From Rubrivivax rivuli (GTDB taxonomy: Bacteria > Pseudomonadota > Gammaproteobacteria > Burkholderiales > Burkholderiaceae_C): DNA of 64,000 nt. The notes under the pieces are model-generated. The model saw nothing but the letters and a program-made list of their open reading frames with translations. It had not been told where the DNA came from and searched no databases. Shown here one piece after another: positions 42,496 to 50,910 of this stretch (its first letter is position 1; each line of letters starts with the position of its first letter). The stretch spans positions 558,001 to 622,000 of the forward strand of contig NZ_SACR01000003.1 of the NCBI RefSeq assembly GCF_004016505.1. Direction: 5' to 3'. The translations under genes were made by a program, and so were the position numbers.

Positions 42496-43416
42496 TCATG
42501 CCGGGAAGACGCCAGTGGAAAGGTAGCGGTCGCCGCGGTCGCAGACGATGAAGACGATGGTGGCGTTCTCCAGGCGTTGCGCGAGTTGCAGCGCAGCCCA
42601 GCAGGCACCGGCGGCGCTGATGCCTGCGAAGAGGCCCTCTTCGCGCGCCATGCGGCGGGCCATCTCCTCGGCGTCGGCCTGGCTCACGTAGACCAGTTCG
42701 TCGACATTCGCCGGGTCGTAGATCTTGGGCAGGTAGGCCTCGGGCCACTTGCGGATGCCGGGAATGCGGCTGCCCTCGCTGGGCTGGGCGCCGACGATGC
42801 GCACGGCCGGGTTTTGCTGCTTCAGGAAACGCGAGACGCCCGTGATGGTGCCGGTGGTGCCCATGGCGCTGACGAAGTGCGTCACCCGGCCGGCGGTGTC
42901 GGCCCAGATCTCGGGGCCGGTGGTCTCGAAGTGCACGCGCGGATTGTCGGCGTTGGCAAACTGATCGAGCACGCGGCCCTTGCCGTCCTTCTGCATCTGC
43001 TCGGCCAGATCGCGCGCGTACTCCATGCCGCCACTGCGCGGCGTGAGGATGAGTTCGGCGCCGAAGGCCTTCATGGTCTGCGCCCGCTCGATGGACAGGT
43101 CCTCCGGCATGATCAGAACCATCTTGTAGCCGCGGATGGCTGCAGCCATCGCCAGCGCGATGCCGGTGTTGCCGCTGGTGGCCTCGATCAGCGTGTCGCC
43201 GGGGCGGATGTCGCCGCGCTCTTCGGCCCGCTTGATCATGCTGATGGCCGGGCGGTCTTTCACGCTGCCGGCCGGGTTGTTGCCTTCCAGCTTGCCCAGG
43301 ATGACATTGCCGCGCGCAGCACCAGCCGCGCCGAGCAGGCGTTGCAGCCGCACCAGCGGCGTGTGGCCGATGGCGTCTTCGAGGGTCTTGTAGACCGGGG
43401 GGGCCGGGTGGCTCAT
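42496..43416 (-). CDS. cysM: Cysteine synthase B (O-acetylserine/O-phosphoserine type)
   Basis: PLP enzyme making cysteine from O-acetylserine and sulfide or thiosulfate. 306 residues. The PLP lysine is in NNPAGSVKDRPA. The substrate loop is EATSGNTGIALAMAA. PLP-phosphate binding is in SAMGTTGTITG. The CysM assignment rests on overall length and the segment GAQPSEGSRIPGIRKWPE. GCAGGAG lies upstream of the ATG. A -10-like GACAAT sits at 43443-43448. First gene of the leftward sulfur-related group. Confidence 0.92.
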   Translation of the reverse strand: MSHPAPPVYKTLEDAIGHTPLVRLQRLLGAAGAARGNVILGKLEGNNPAGSVKDRPAISMIKRAEERGDIRPGDTLIEATSGNTGIALAMAAAIRGYKMVLIMPEDLSIERAQTMKAFGAELILTPRSGGMEYARDLAEQMQKDGKGRVLDQFANADNPRVHFETTGPEIWADTAGRVTHFVSAMGTTGTITGVSRFLKQQNPAVRIVGAQPSEGSRIPGIRKWPEAYLPKIYDPANVDELVYVSQADAEEMARRMAREEGLFAGISAAGACWAALQLAQRLENATIVFIVCDRGDRYLSTGVFPA

Positions 43417-43442
43417 GAAGGGGCTCCTGCTGCGGGGCCATG

Positions 43443-43448
43443 ATTGTC
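43443..43448 (-). promoter_or_regulatory. -10-like GACAAT of cysM
   Basis: GACAAT on the minus strand, 26 nt before the cysM ATG. The short leader contains GCAGGAG, so this transcript would have a normal ribosome-binding site. Confidence 0.4.
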
Positions 43449-43522
43449 GCAGCGCGGCGCCGGCATGGCATGGCGTGCCAGGCGCCCACCCCGCCGCACC
43501 CAGGGGCGGCAAGGCTGCATGT

Positions 43523-43528
43523 GATAAT
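43523..43528 (+). promoter_or_regulatory. -10-like GATAAT of tRNA-Leu
   Basis: GATAAT about 32 nt before the mature tRNA, followed by a G/C-rich discriminator (CGCGCTCGC), as in stringently controlled tRNA promoters. No clear -35. Confidence 0.5.
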
Positions 43529-43560
43529 CGCGCTCGCTTCGGGCCCGGCCCAGGCGTGCC

Positions 43561-43645
43561 GCCCCCGTGACGAAATCGGTAGACGTAGCGGATTCAAAAT
43601 CCGCCGCCGCAAGGCGTGCCAGTTCGAGTCTGGCCGGGGGCACCA
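43561..43645 (+). tRNA. tRNA-Leu (anticodon CAA)
   Basis: 85 nt with CCA encoded at 43643-43645. The acceptor stem GCCCCCG pairs with CGGGGGC (43635-43641). The D-loop and the T-arm TTCGAGTC are normal. The anticodon stem GCGGA/TCCGC (43588-43592, 43600-43604) holds the loop TTCAAAA, giving anticodon CAA at 43595-43597, which reads UUG. The long variable arm (CCGCAAGGCGT area) is typical of a class II tRNA. No terminator is visible before the rhomboid gene 37 nt downstream. Confidence 0.97.
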
Positions 43646-43682
43646 GGTCGGCCACCACCGCACCGTTCATCGCCTGCCCCCC

Positions 43683-44372
43683 ATGCCGCCGATCCCGCCG
43701 CTGATCAAGAACCTGATGCTGGCCTGCCTGGCCGTGTTCTGCGTGCAGCAACTGCTGCCACTGGAGAACTGGCTGGCGCTCTACCCGGTGGGCAGCGGCG
43801 GCTTCATGCCCTGGCAGCTGGTGACTTATGCCTTCCTGCATTTCGACCTGCTGCACCTGACCTTCAACATGCTGGGCCTGTGGATCTTCGGCGCCGAGCT
43901 GGAGAACCTCTGGGGCCGCAAGCGCATGCTGCAGCTGCTGCTGGTGTCGGTGGTCACGGCGGCGGTGTCGCAGCTGGCCGTGACGGCGCTGATGGGCACG
44001 CGTGCCGTGACGCTGGGTGCCTCGGGCGCGCTCTACGGCCTGCTGCTGGCCTATGCGCTGACCTTCCCGCGCCGGCGTTTCGACCTCGTCGGTTTCCTGC
44101 CGATGGCGCTGCTGATGACGCCCTACGCCGCGCTGCACATCGTCGGCCTGGTGCTCTTCGTGCTGATGTTCACCAACCGCCAGGCCCTGCCCATCCCACC
44201 CGTGCCGGTGCCGGCGCTGGTGATGGTGGGCATCTTCGGCGTCGTCGAGCTGCTGCTGGGCATGTTCGTGCGCAGCAACCTGGCGCACTTCGCCCATCTG
44301 GGTGGCATGGTGGGCGGCTGGCTGGTGATGCGGTTCTGGCGCGGGCAGATGCCCTTCGGCCGCCGCCGCTGA
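43683..44372 (+). CDS. Rhomboid intramembrane serine protease
   Basis: 229 residues with six membrane helices, close to GlpG core size. The catalytic Ser is S114 in TLGASGALYG (GxSG). The catalytic His is H205 in AHFAHLGGMVGG. The conserved HLTFNMLGLWIFG in helix 2 supplies the oxyanion region. Active-site residues are complete. The start MPPIPPLIKNLM (43683) is the first ATG after the tRNA. The next gene, a degenerate HtrA-like protein, starts 71 nt downstream. Confidence 0.93.
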   Translation: MPPIPPLIKNLMLACLAVFCVQQLLPLENWLALYPVGSGGFMPWQLVTYAFLHFDLLHLTFNMLGLWIFGAELENLWGRKRMLQLLLVSVVTAAVSQLAVTALMGTRAVTLGASGALYGLLLAYALTFPRRRFDLVGFLPMALLMTPYAALHIVGLVLFVLMFTNRQALPIPPVPVPALVMVGIFGVVELLLGMFVRSNLAHFAHLGGMVGGWLVMRFWRGQMPFGRRR

Positions 44373-44443
44373 AGAAACCCCTGGCTGGCGCAGCGGCGCC
44401 GCCGGCCCCATGCTTGGGGTCCTTCAAGGCCCGAGGGTGAGGC

Positions 44444-45493
44444 ATGGCGCAAGCAGCGACAACAGGTGGCAAGCTGAAGCGGCGTCGTGCCCTGGCCTGC
44501 GGGCTGGCCCTTGGCCTGGGCGCCATGGCGCTCACCGCGCGCGCCGCGCCCAGCGCCCTGGAAACACGCTCCCGCGCGCTGGAACGCGCCCACGCTGCGG
44601 TCTTCGCCCTCGAGGTGCAGGTGGTGGAAGGGGCCCGCTCCGCCAAGACGCTGGGGCAAGAGCGTGAGGGCTCGGCCGTGCTCATCAGCGACGACGGCGT
44701 GCTGCTCACCGCGGGCTATCTGGTGCTGGAAGCCGAGACCGTCACGGTCGTCACCGAGGCCGGCGCGCGCCTGCCGGCCCGCGTGCTGGCCTACGACGTG
44801 GCCACCGGTTTCGGCCTCGTGCAGGCGCTGGCTCCGCTGGGCCGCGCGCCCGTGCCCCTGGCCCGCAACGCACCCAGCCCCGGCCCCGAGCCGCTGACGG
44901 CCATCAGCGCCGGCGACGAGGCCGAAGTGCTGCCGGTGACGCTGGTCTCGCGCCGCGCCTTCTCGGGCAACTGGGAGTACCACGTCGAGACCGCGCTCTA
45001 CACCAGCCCACCGCTCGACCAGCACAGCGGCGCCGCGCTGTTCAACGCCGAAGGTGAACTGCTGGGCATCGGCTCGCTGGCCCTGCCCGACGTGCAGCCC
45101 GGCCCTGCGCGGCAGCGCATGCCGGGCAACCTGTTCGTGCCGGTGGACCTGCTGCGCCCGGTGCTGGCCGAGCTGCGCAGCCAGGGCCGCTCGGCCGCCA
45201 GCGTGCGGCCCTGGCTGGGCTTGAACTGCGCCGAACAGGCCGGCGAACTGCGTGTGCTGCGCGTGGCCGAAGACAGCCCGGCCGACGTGGCGGGCCTGCA
45301 GACTGGCGACCGCATCACGCGCATCGACGGCCGGCGCGTGGCGGCGCTGGCCCAGCTGTGGCTGGGCCTGTGGGCCGACCCCCGCCCACAACGCGCCGTG
45401 GAGTTGGAGATCGAGCGCGGCGGCCGGCTGATGACCGTCACCGTGCACGCCGTGGACCGGGCCGCGACGCTGGCCCGCGCCACCGGCATCTGA
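44444..45493 (+). CDS. HtrA-like PDZ protein with degenerate catalytic triad
   Basis: 349 residues with a basic n-region and signal helix (KLKRRRALACGLALGLGAMA). The trypsin-like domain (about 75-235) aligns with DegP, but the His position is Y92 (LLTAGYLVLE) and the Asp position is G122 (DVATGFGLVQ). Only the Ser is kept (S195, QHSGAALF, where DegP has GNSGGAL). A PDZ domain (about 250-340) has SPADVAGLQTGDRITRIDGR. It should therefore bind but probably not cleave: a pseudoprotease chaperone or adaptor in the periplasm. Positioned after a rhomboid gene on the same strand. Confidence 0.85.
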   Translation: MAQAATTGGKLKRRRALACGLALGLGAMALTARAAPSALETRSRALERAHAAVFALEVQVVEGARSAKTLGQEREGSAVLISDDGVLLTAGYLVLEAETVTVVTEAGARLPARVLAYDVATGFGLVQALAPLGRAPVPLARNAPSPGPEPLTAISAGDEAEVLPVTLVSRRAFSGNWEYHVETALYTSPPLDQHSGAALFNAEGELLGIGSLALPDVQPGPARQRMPGNLFVPVDLLRPVLAELRSQGRSAASVRPWLGLNCAEQAGELRVLRVAEDSPADVAGLQTGDRITRIDGRRVAALAQLWLGLWADPRPQRAVELEIERGGRLMTVTVHAVDRAATLARATGI

Positions 45494-45511
45494 GCGGCCC
45501 CTGCCGCGCCA

Positions 45512-46420
45512 TCAACCGCGCCGCAGGCCCTCTCCCACGGTCGGGTAGCGCAGCTTCAGCCTCAGCTCATCCTTGAGCCGGCGGTTGTCCAGCCGGCGTG
45601 ATTCGCTCATGAAGCTCATCAGCATGGGGCTCAGCGTCTGCGCCGCCACGGCCCGCGTGATGCGGGGCGGGCGCGGCAGGCCGCAGAGGTCGGCCGCGAG
45701 GTCGAAGTAATCGCCCATCGTGAGCTGCGTGTCGTCGCTGGCGTGCAGCACGCGCTGCGGGCGGCCGCGGTAGAGCGCGGCCACGCACGCGCGCGCCAAG
45801 TCGTCGGCGTGGATGTGGTTGGTGTAGACGTCATCCTCGCGGGCCAGCACGGCGGTGCCGCGCTGCAGACGTTCACGGGGGTGGCCGCCGAGGCGGTTGC
45901 TGGCGTAGATGCCGGGGATGCGCAGCACCGTCACGCGCGCGCCGGTGCGGCGGCCGAACCAGCGCAGCTGCGCTTCGGCATCGACACGGCGCTGCGCACG
46001 CTCGGTACCGGGGGCCACGGCCCGGGTCTCGTCGAAGAAGGCGCCGCCAGCATCGCCATACACGCCGCTGGTGCTGCCGTAGACGAGGCGCTGCACACGC
46101 CCGCCGCGCGCCAGCGCACGCAGCAGCGCCTGCGTGCGCGGGTCGCGCCGGCCCTGCAGCGGCGGTGGCGCCAGGTGCAGCACGGCATCGGCCAGGCCGC
46201 CCAGGCGGCCGAGCGTGACGGGCTCGTCGAGGTTGCCGATGAGGGGGATGGCACCCAGCGCGCGCAACTCGGGCGCACGCGCGGGGCTGGAGGTCAGCGC
46301 CAGCACGCGCCAGGCCGGCTGCACCAGCGGCAGCACCCGCAGGCCGACATCGCCGCAGCCCACGATCAAGAGCGTGGGGCGGCGCGCAGCGGCCAGGGGT
46401 GTGAAGGCGGGCAAGGACAT
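45512..46420 (-). CDS. NAD-dependent epimerase/dehydratase-like SDR protein
   Basis: 302 residues from MSLPAFTPLAAARRP; the start 39 nt upstream is less likely. The nucleotide-binding motif is LLIVGCGDVGLRVL. LVYGSTSGVYGD carries the Ser/Tyr area, although the YxxxK catalytic pair is replaced, as in the YeeZ-like atypical SDR group. A late segment HIHADDLARACVAAL is typical of this group. Substrate unknown. Convergent with the HtrA-like gene and divergent from the reductase gene. Confidence 0.85.
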   Translation of the reverse strand: MSLPAFTPLAAARRPTLLIVGCGDVGLRVLPLVQPAWRVLALTSSPARAPELRALGAIPLIGNLDEPVTLGRLGGLADAVLHLAPPPLQGRRDPRTQALLRALARGGRVQRLVYGSTSGVYGDAGGAFFDETRAVAPGTERAQRRVDAEAQLRWFGRRTGARVTVLRIPGIYASNRLGGHPRERLQRGTAVLAREDDVYTNHIHADDLARACVAALYRGRPQRVLHASDDTQLTMGDYFDLAADLCGLPRPPRITRAVAAQTLSPMLMSFMSESRRLDNRRLKDELRLKLRYPTVGEGLRRG

Positions 46421-46509
46421 GGCAGGCGGCAAGGCAGGCGGCACCCGGGGCCCGGGCACAATTCGCGCTTGAGTTTACGAGCGCGCCCCAGGCGCACAGA
46501 CCGGCCACC

Positions 46510-47550
46510 ATGAGCTTCCAGATCACCCTGCAACCCTCCGAGCGCAGCTTCAGCGTCGACGCCGACGAAGCCATCCTGCCCGCCGCCATCCGCCAGGGCG
46601 TGGGCCTGCCTTACGGCTGCCGCGACGGCGCCTGCGGCTCGTGCAAGAGCCGGCTGCTCGAAGGCCGTGTGATGCACGGGCCGCACCAGTTGAAGGCGCT
46701 GACGGCCGAAGAGGAAGAGAAGGGCTACATCCTCACTTGCTGCGCCCACCCGCAGACCGACTGCGTGGTCGAAGCGCGCAGCGTGCCCGGCGCGGGCGAG
46801 TTCCCGGTGCTCAAGCTGCCCTCTCGCGTGCTCAGCCTCAGCAAACCCAGCGCCGACGTGGCGGTGGTGAAGCTGCAACTGCCCGCCAACCAGAACCTGC
46901 AGTACCGCGCCGGCCAGTACGTGGAGTTCATCCTGCGCGACGGTGCGCGCCGCAGCTACAGCATGGCCAACGCGCCGCACCTGCTGGGCAGCCCGCCGGC
47001 CATCGAACTGCACATCCGCCACATGCCCGGCGGCAAGTTCACCGACCACGTCTTCGGCGCGATGAAGGAGAAAGACATCCTGCGCATGGAAGGCCCTTTC
47101 GGCAGCTTTTTCCTGCGTGAAGAGTCGAACAAGCCCATGGTGCTGCTGGCCAGCGGCACGGGCTTCGCGCCCATCAAGGCGCTGATCCAGCAACTGCAGC
47201 ACAAGGCCCTCACGCGCCCGGCCGTGCTGTACTGGGGCGGCCGCCGCCCGGCAGATCTCTACGAGAACGCATGGTGCGAACAGGCCGCGGCCGAACTGCC
47301 CTGGCTGCGCTACGTGCCCGTGGTGAGCAACGCCCTGCCCGAAGACGGCTGGGCGGGCCGCACGGGCTTCGTGCACCGCGCGGTGATGGAAGACTTCCCC
47401 AGCCTCGCCGGGCACCAGGTCTACGCCTGCGGCGCCCCCATCGTCGTCGAATCGGCACAGCGCGATTTCGTGGCGTTGTGTGGCCTGCCAGAAGACGAGT
47501 TCTACGCCGACAGCTTCACGTCGGAAGCCGACAAACAAGGCCAGGAGTGA
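46510..47550 (+). CDS. 2Fe-2S ferredoxin/flavin reductase (CDP-6-deoxyglucoseen-reductase-like)
   Basis: 346 residues. An N-terminal plant-type ferredoxin domain has CRDGACGSCK, with the fourth cysteine in ILTCCAHP. A middle FAD domain has YSMANAPHLLG (RSYSMAN). A C-terminal NAD(P) domain has LLASGTGFAPIKALIQ and YACGAPIVVESA. This order is that of the AscD/Hca/MmoC-like oxidoreductases used with oxygenases or in deoxysugar synthesis. No oxygenase is nearby, so the partner is unknown. Seven nucleotides separate its stop from the ABC-transporter binding-protein start. Confidence 0.9.
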   Translation: MSFQITLQPSERSFSVDADEAILPAAIRQGVGLPYGCRDGACGSCKSRLLEGRVMHGPHQLKALTAEEEEKGYILTCCAHPQTDCVVEARSVPGAGEFPVLKLPSRVLSLSKPSADVAVVKLQLPANQNLQYRAGQYVEFILRDGARRSYSMANAPHLLGSPPAIELHIRHMPGGKFTDHVFGAMKEKDILRMEGPFGSFFLREESNKPMVLLASGTGFAPIKALIQQLQHKALTRPAVLYWGGRRPADLYENAWCEQAAAELPWLRYVPVVSNALPEDGWAGRTGFVHRAVMEDFPSLAGHQVYACGAPIVVESAQRDFVALCGLPEDEFYADSFTSEADKQGQE

Positions 47551-47557
47551 CCCCGCC

Positions 47558-48355
47558 ATGAACCGCAAGCGCTTCACCCGGGTGCTGGCCCTCGCGGCCA
47601 TCGCCGCCGCCCTGCCCCTGGCCGCCACCGCCCAGGCCCCCGACTGGAAGAAGGTGCGCATTGGCGTCGAAGGCGCCTACCCGCCCTTCAGCGAGATGGG
47701 CCCCGACGGCAAGATCAAGGGCTTCGACATCGACATCGCCAACGCGCTGTGCGCGCAGATGAAGGCCGAGTGCACGCTGGTGCCGCAAGAGTGGGACGGC
47801 ATGATCCCGGCGCTGCAGGCGCGCAAGTTCGACGCCATCATCGCCTCGATGGCGGCCACTGACGAGCGCCGCAAGGTGGTGGCCTTCACCGACAAGTACT
47901 ACAACACCCCGGCGCGCCTGGTGGCCAAGGCCGGCGCCCAGCTGCAAGCCACGCCGGAAGGCCTGAAAGGCAAGCGCATCGGCGTGCAGCGCAGCACCAT
48001 CCACGACCGCTTCGTCACCGACACCTTCAAGGGCAGCGAGATCGTGCGCTACGGCAAGGCCGACGAGGTCTACCTCGATCTGGTGGCCGGCCGCATCGAC
48101 GTGGCCATGGGCGATTCGGTGGCCATCGACGGCGGCCTGCTCAAGAAGCCGCAGGGCAAGGCCTTCGACTTCTTCGGCCCCAACTACACCGACGAGAAGT
48201 ACTTCGGCACCGGCTCCAGCATCGCCGTGCGCAAGGCCGACACCGCGCTGGCCGCGCGCTTCAACGCGGCCATCAAGGCCATCCGCGCCGACGGCACCTA
48301 CAAGAAGATCCAGGATCGCTATTTCAGCTTCGACGTCTACGGCGACACGAAGTAA
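47558..48355 (+). CDS. Periplasmic binding protein of a basic-amino-acid ABC transporter
   Basis: 265 residues from MNRKRFTRVLALAAIAAALP, a signal peptide cleaved near ATAQA. Mature features match the ArgT/HisJ family: RIGVEGAYPPFSEMGPDGKI, GFDIDIANALCAQMKAECTL and GTYKKIQDRYFSFDVYGD. It should bind lysine, arginine, ornithine or histidine. First gene of a transport operon whose next genes are two permeases, a hydrolase and an ATPase. AGGAG lies before the ATG. Confidence 0.93.
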   Translation: MNRKRFTRVLALAAIAAALPLAATAQAPDWKKVRIGVEGAYPPFSEMGPDGKIKGFDIDIANALCAQMKAECTLVPQEWDGMIPALQARKFDAIIASMAATDERRKVVAFTDKYYNTPARLVAKAGAQLQATPEGLKGKRIGVQRSTIHDRFVTDTFKGSEIVRYGKADEVYLDLVAGRIDVAMGDSVAIDGGLLKKPQGKAFDFFGPNYTDEKYFGTGSSIAVRKADTALAARFNAAIKAIRADGTYKKIQDRYFSFDVYGDTK

Positions 48356-48367
48356 ACCGCGCCGACG

Positions 48368-49069
48368 ATGTTCCTGCACGGTTACGGACCCAGCCTGCTG
48401 CAGGGTGCGCTGCTGACGCTGGGGGTGGCCGCGGCCTCGCTCGCGCTGGCCGTCGTGCTGGGGCTGGTGGGGGCCAGCGCGCGGCTTTCTCGCTCGCGCT
48501 GGGCCAGCCGCACGGCGCTGGCCTACACCACGCTCGTGCGCGGCGTGCCCGACCTGGTGCTGATGCTGCTGATCTTCTACGGCGGCCAGATGGCCATCAA
48601 CGCCCTGGGCGACCGCCTGGGCTGGGGCTACATCGACATCGACCCCTTCGTCGCGGGCGTGCTGACGATGGGCTTCATCTTCGGCGCCTACATCGCCGAG
48701 GTGCTGCGCGGCGCCATGCTCGCGGTGCCGGCCGGCCAGCGTGAAGCGGCGCTGGCCTACGGCTTCACGCGCTGGCAGGTGCTGCGGCGCATCGTCGGGC
48801 CGCAGATGCTGCGGCATGCCCTGCCGGGGCTGTCGAACAACTGGCTGGTGATGCTGAAGAGCACGGCCATCGTCTCGGTGATCGGCTTGTCGGACCTGAC
48901 CAACCGCGGCGCGATGGCCGCGGGCAACACGCGCGAGCCCTTCCTGTTCTATGGCGCGGTGGCACTGGCCTACCTCGCCTTCACGGCCTTGTCGGAACTG
49001 GGTTTCGCCTGGGCGCAGAAGAAGCTGTCGGTGGGCCAGGCTCCGCGGTCCACACGAGAGGCGCACTGA
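48368..49069 (+). CDS. Amino-acid ABC transporter permease (HisQ-like)
   Basis: 233 residues with about five membrane helices. The conserved cytoplasmic EAA-type loop is YIAEVLRGAMLAVPAGQREA, with LAYGFTRWQVLRRIVGPQML. The family start and the FLHGYGPSLLQGALLTLGV helix are typical of HisQ/ArtQ proteins. The stop overlaps the next permease start (TGATG), indicating coupled translation. Confidence 0.93.
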   Translation: MFLHGYGPSLLQGALLTLGVAAASLALAVVLGLVGASARLSRSRWASRTALAYTTLVRGVPDLVLMLLIFYGGQMAINALGDRLGWGYIDIDPFVAGVLTMGFIFGAYIAEVLRGAMLAVPAGQREAALAYGFTRWQVLRRIVGPQMLRHALPGLSNNWLVMLKSTAIVSVIGLSDLTNRGAMAAGNTREPFLFYGAVALAYLAFTALSELGFAWAQKKLSVGQAPRSTREAH

Positions 49070-49758
49070 TGCAGTGGGCCACCATCGCCGAGGCCTTGCC
49101 GCAATACGCGGCAGGCGCCTGGCTCACCTTGCAACTGCTGGTGGCCGCCTTGCTGCTCGGTGGCCTGATGGCGGTGCCGCTGGCAGTGGCACGCGGCGCG
49201 CGTTCGCGCTGGGTGCGCGGGCCGGTGTGGTGCTTCACCTATGCCGTGCGCGGCACGCCACTGCTGGTGCAACTCTTCCTGCTGTACTACGGCCTGGCGC
49301 AGTTCGAGGCGGTGCGCGAAAGCATCTTTTGGCCCTGGCTGCGCTCGGCCTCGTTCTGCGCTGTCCTGGCGTTTGCCATCAACACCTGCGCCTACACCAC
49401 CGAGATCTTCCACGGCGCGCTGCGCGCGGTGCCGGCCGGCGAGATCGAAGCCGGGCGGGCCCTGGGCATGTCGCGCTGGGTGCTGCTGCGCCGCATCGTG
49501 CTGCCCTCGGCGCTGCGCCGCGCGCTGCCGGCCTATGGCAACGAGGTGGTGCTGATGCTGCACGGCACCGCGCTGGCCAGCGTGGTGACGCTGGCCGAGC
49601 TGACCGGCGCCGCGCGCGAGTTCAACAACGTGCACTACCTGCCCTTCGAGGCCTTCCTCACCGCCGCCGTGTTCTACCTGCTGATCACGGGCGTGCTGGT
49701 GGCCCTGTTCCACGCCGCCGAGAGGCGCTGGCTGCACCCGATGCAGCGCAACGCTTGA
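49069..49758 (+). CDS. Amino-acid ABC transporter permease (HisM-like)
   Basis: 229 residues, second channel subunit. The EAA loop is TTEIFHGALRAVPAGEIEAG, with ALGMSRWVLLRRIVLPSALR. It pairs with the HisQ-like subunit and the ATPase to import a basic amino acid or related compound. Coupled to the preceding gene by a 1-nt overlap; 30 nt separate it from the hydrolase gene. Confidence 0.93.
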   Translation: MQWATIAEALPQYAAGAWLTLQLLVAALLLGGLMAVPLAVARGARSRWVRGPVWCFTYAVRGTPLLVQLFLLYYGLAQFEAVRESIFWPWLRSASFCAVLAFAINTCAYTTEIFHGALRAVPAGEIEAGRALGMSRWVLLRRIVLPSALRRALPAYGNEVVLMLHGTALASVVTLAELTGAAREFNNVHYLPFEAFLTAAVFYLLITGVLVALFHAAERRWLHPMQRNA

Positions 49759-49788
49759 ACCGCACCCGCTGCCCCTGCCGCCCTGCGC

Positions 49789-50910
49789 ATGACGATCCGA
49801 CACCACGAACTTCTCAGCCCCACGCCGGGCACCACGCAATCGCTCGTCAGCCTGCACTACGGCCAGCCGGGCCGCGGCCCCAAGGTGCTGGTGCAAGCCT
49901 CGCTGCACGCCGACGAAACCCCGGGCATGCTGGTGGCCCAACACCTGCGCCAGCGCCTGGACGCGCTGCAGGCCGAAGGCCGCGTGCGCGGCGAGGTGGT
50001 GCTGCTGCCCGCGGCGAATCCCATCGGCCTGCACCAGTGGCTGCATGGCCAGCACCATGGCCGGTTTGAACTCGCCGGCGGCGAGAACTTCAACCGCGGC
50101 TACACCGACCTCACCGACACCGTCATCGCGGCCGTGCAGGGCCGGCTGGGCAGCGATGCCACCGCCAACCTGGCCACCGTGCGCGCCGCGCTGCGTGAAG
50201 CCGTGGCCGCGCTGCCCGTGGCCACCACGCTGGACAGCCTGCGCCGCCTGTTGCTGGGCCTGGCCTGCGATGCCGATCTCGTGCTCGACCTGCACTGCGA
50301 CGGCGAAGCCGCCCTGCACCTCTACACCACGCCCGCCTGCTGGCCGGCGCTGCAGCCGCTGGCCGGCTACCTGGGTGCGCGGGCCGTGCTGCTGGCCGAG
50401 CGATCGGGCGGCGACCCCTTCGACGAAGCCTGCTCCATGCTCTGGCCGGCGCTGTCAGAACGCCTGGGGCCCGTGAGCCCGCTGCCACCCCAACCCAGCC
50501 TGGCCGTGACGGTGGAACTGCGCGGGCAGAACGATGTGGCCCACGCCGTCGCAGCCGACGATGCGCAGGCCATCCTGCATTACCTGGCCTTGCGCGAGGT
50601 GCTCGATCTGCCTGCCGCCCCCGTGCCACCGCTGCAATGCGCGGCCACGCCGCTGGCCGGCTCCATGCCCATCGTCGCGCCGCACGGCGGCGTCGTGGTC
50701 TTCGCGCGCGAGCCGGGCGAAACCGTGCAGGCCGGCGATCTGATGGCGGAGCTGATCGACCCCATCACCGGGCACACCACGCCGCTGCACGCACCCACCA
50801 GCGGCGTGTTCTATGCGCGCAGCAACAGCCGCTACACACGCGCCGGCGGCCGCCTGGGCAAGGTGGCCGGCGCCGAGGCGCTGCGCCACGGCCGGCTGCT
50901 GTCGCCATGA
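49789..50910 (+). CDS. Succinylglutamate desuccinylase/aspartoacylase-family hydrolase
   Basis: 373 residues of the AstE/AspA zinc-carboxypeptidase fold. The metal pair is H40 and E43 (ASLHADETPGM), with a later His in VLDLHCDGEAALH. The N-terminus and ANPIGLHQW, GENFNRGY motifs are family-like. A C-terminal barrel-sandwich domain has APHGGVVVFAREPGETVQAG. Lying inside a basic-amino-acid transporter operon, it probably deacylates an imported N-acyl amino acid or a related metabolite (inference). The stop overlaps the ATPase start by 4 nt (ATGA). Confidence 0.88.
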   Translation: MTIRHHELLSPTPGTTQSLVSLHYGQPGRGPKVLVQASLHADETPGMLVAQHLRQRLDALQAEGRVRGEVVLLPAANPIGLHQWLHGQHHGRFELAGGENFNRGYTDLTDTVIAAVQGRLGSDATANLATVRAALREAVAALPVATTLDSLRRLLLGLACDADLVLDLHCDGEAALHLYTTPACWPALQPLAGYLGARAVLLAERSGGDPFDEACSMLWPALSERLGPVSPLPPQPSLAVTVELRGQNDVAHAVAADDAQAILHYLALREVLDLPAAPVPPLQCAATPLAGSMPIVAPHGGVVVFAREPGETVQAGDLMAELIDPITGHTTPLHAPTSGVFYARSNSRYTRAGGRLGKVAGAEALRHGRLLSP

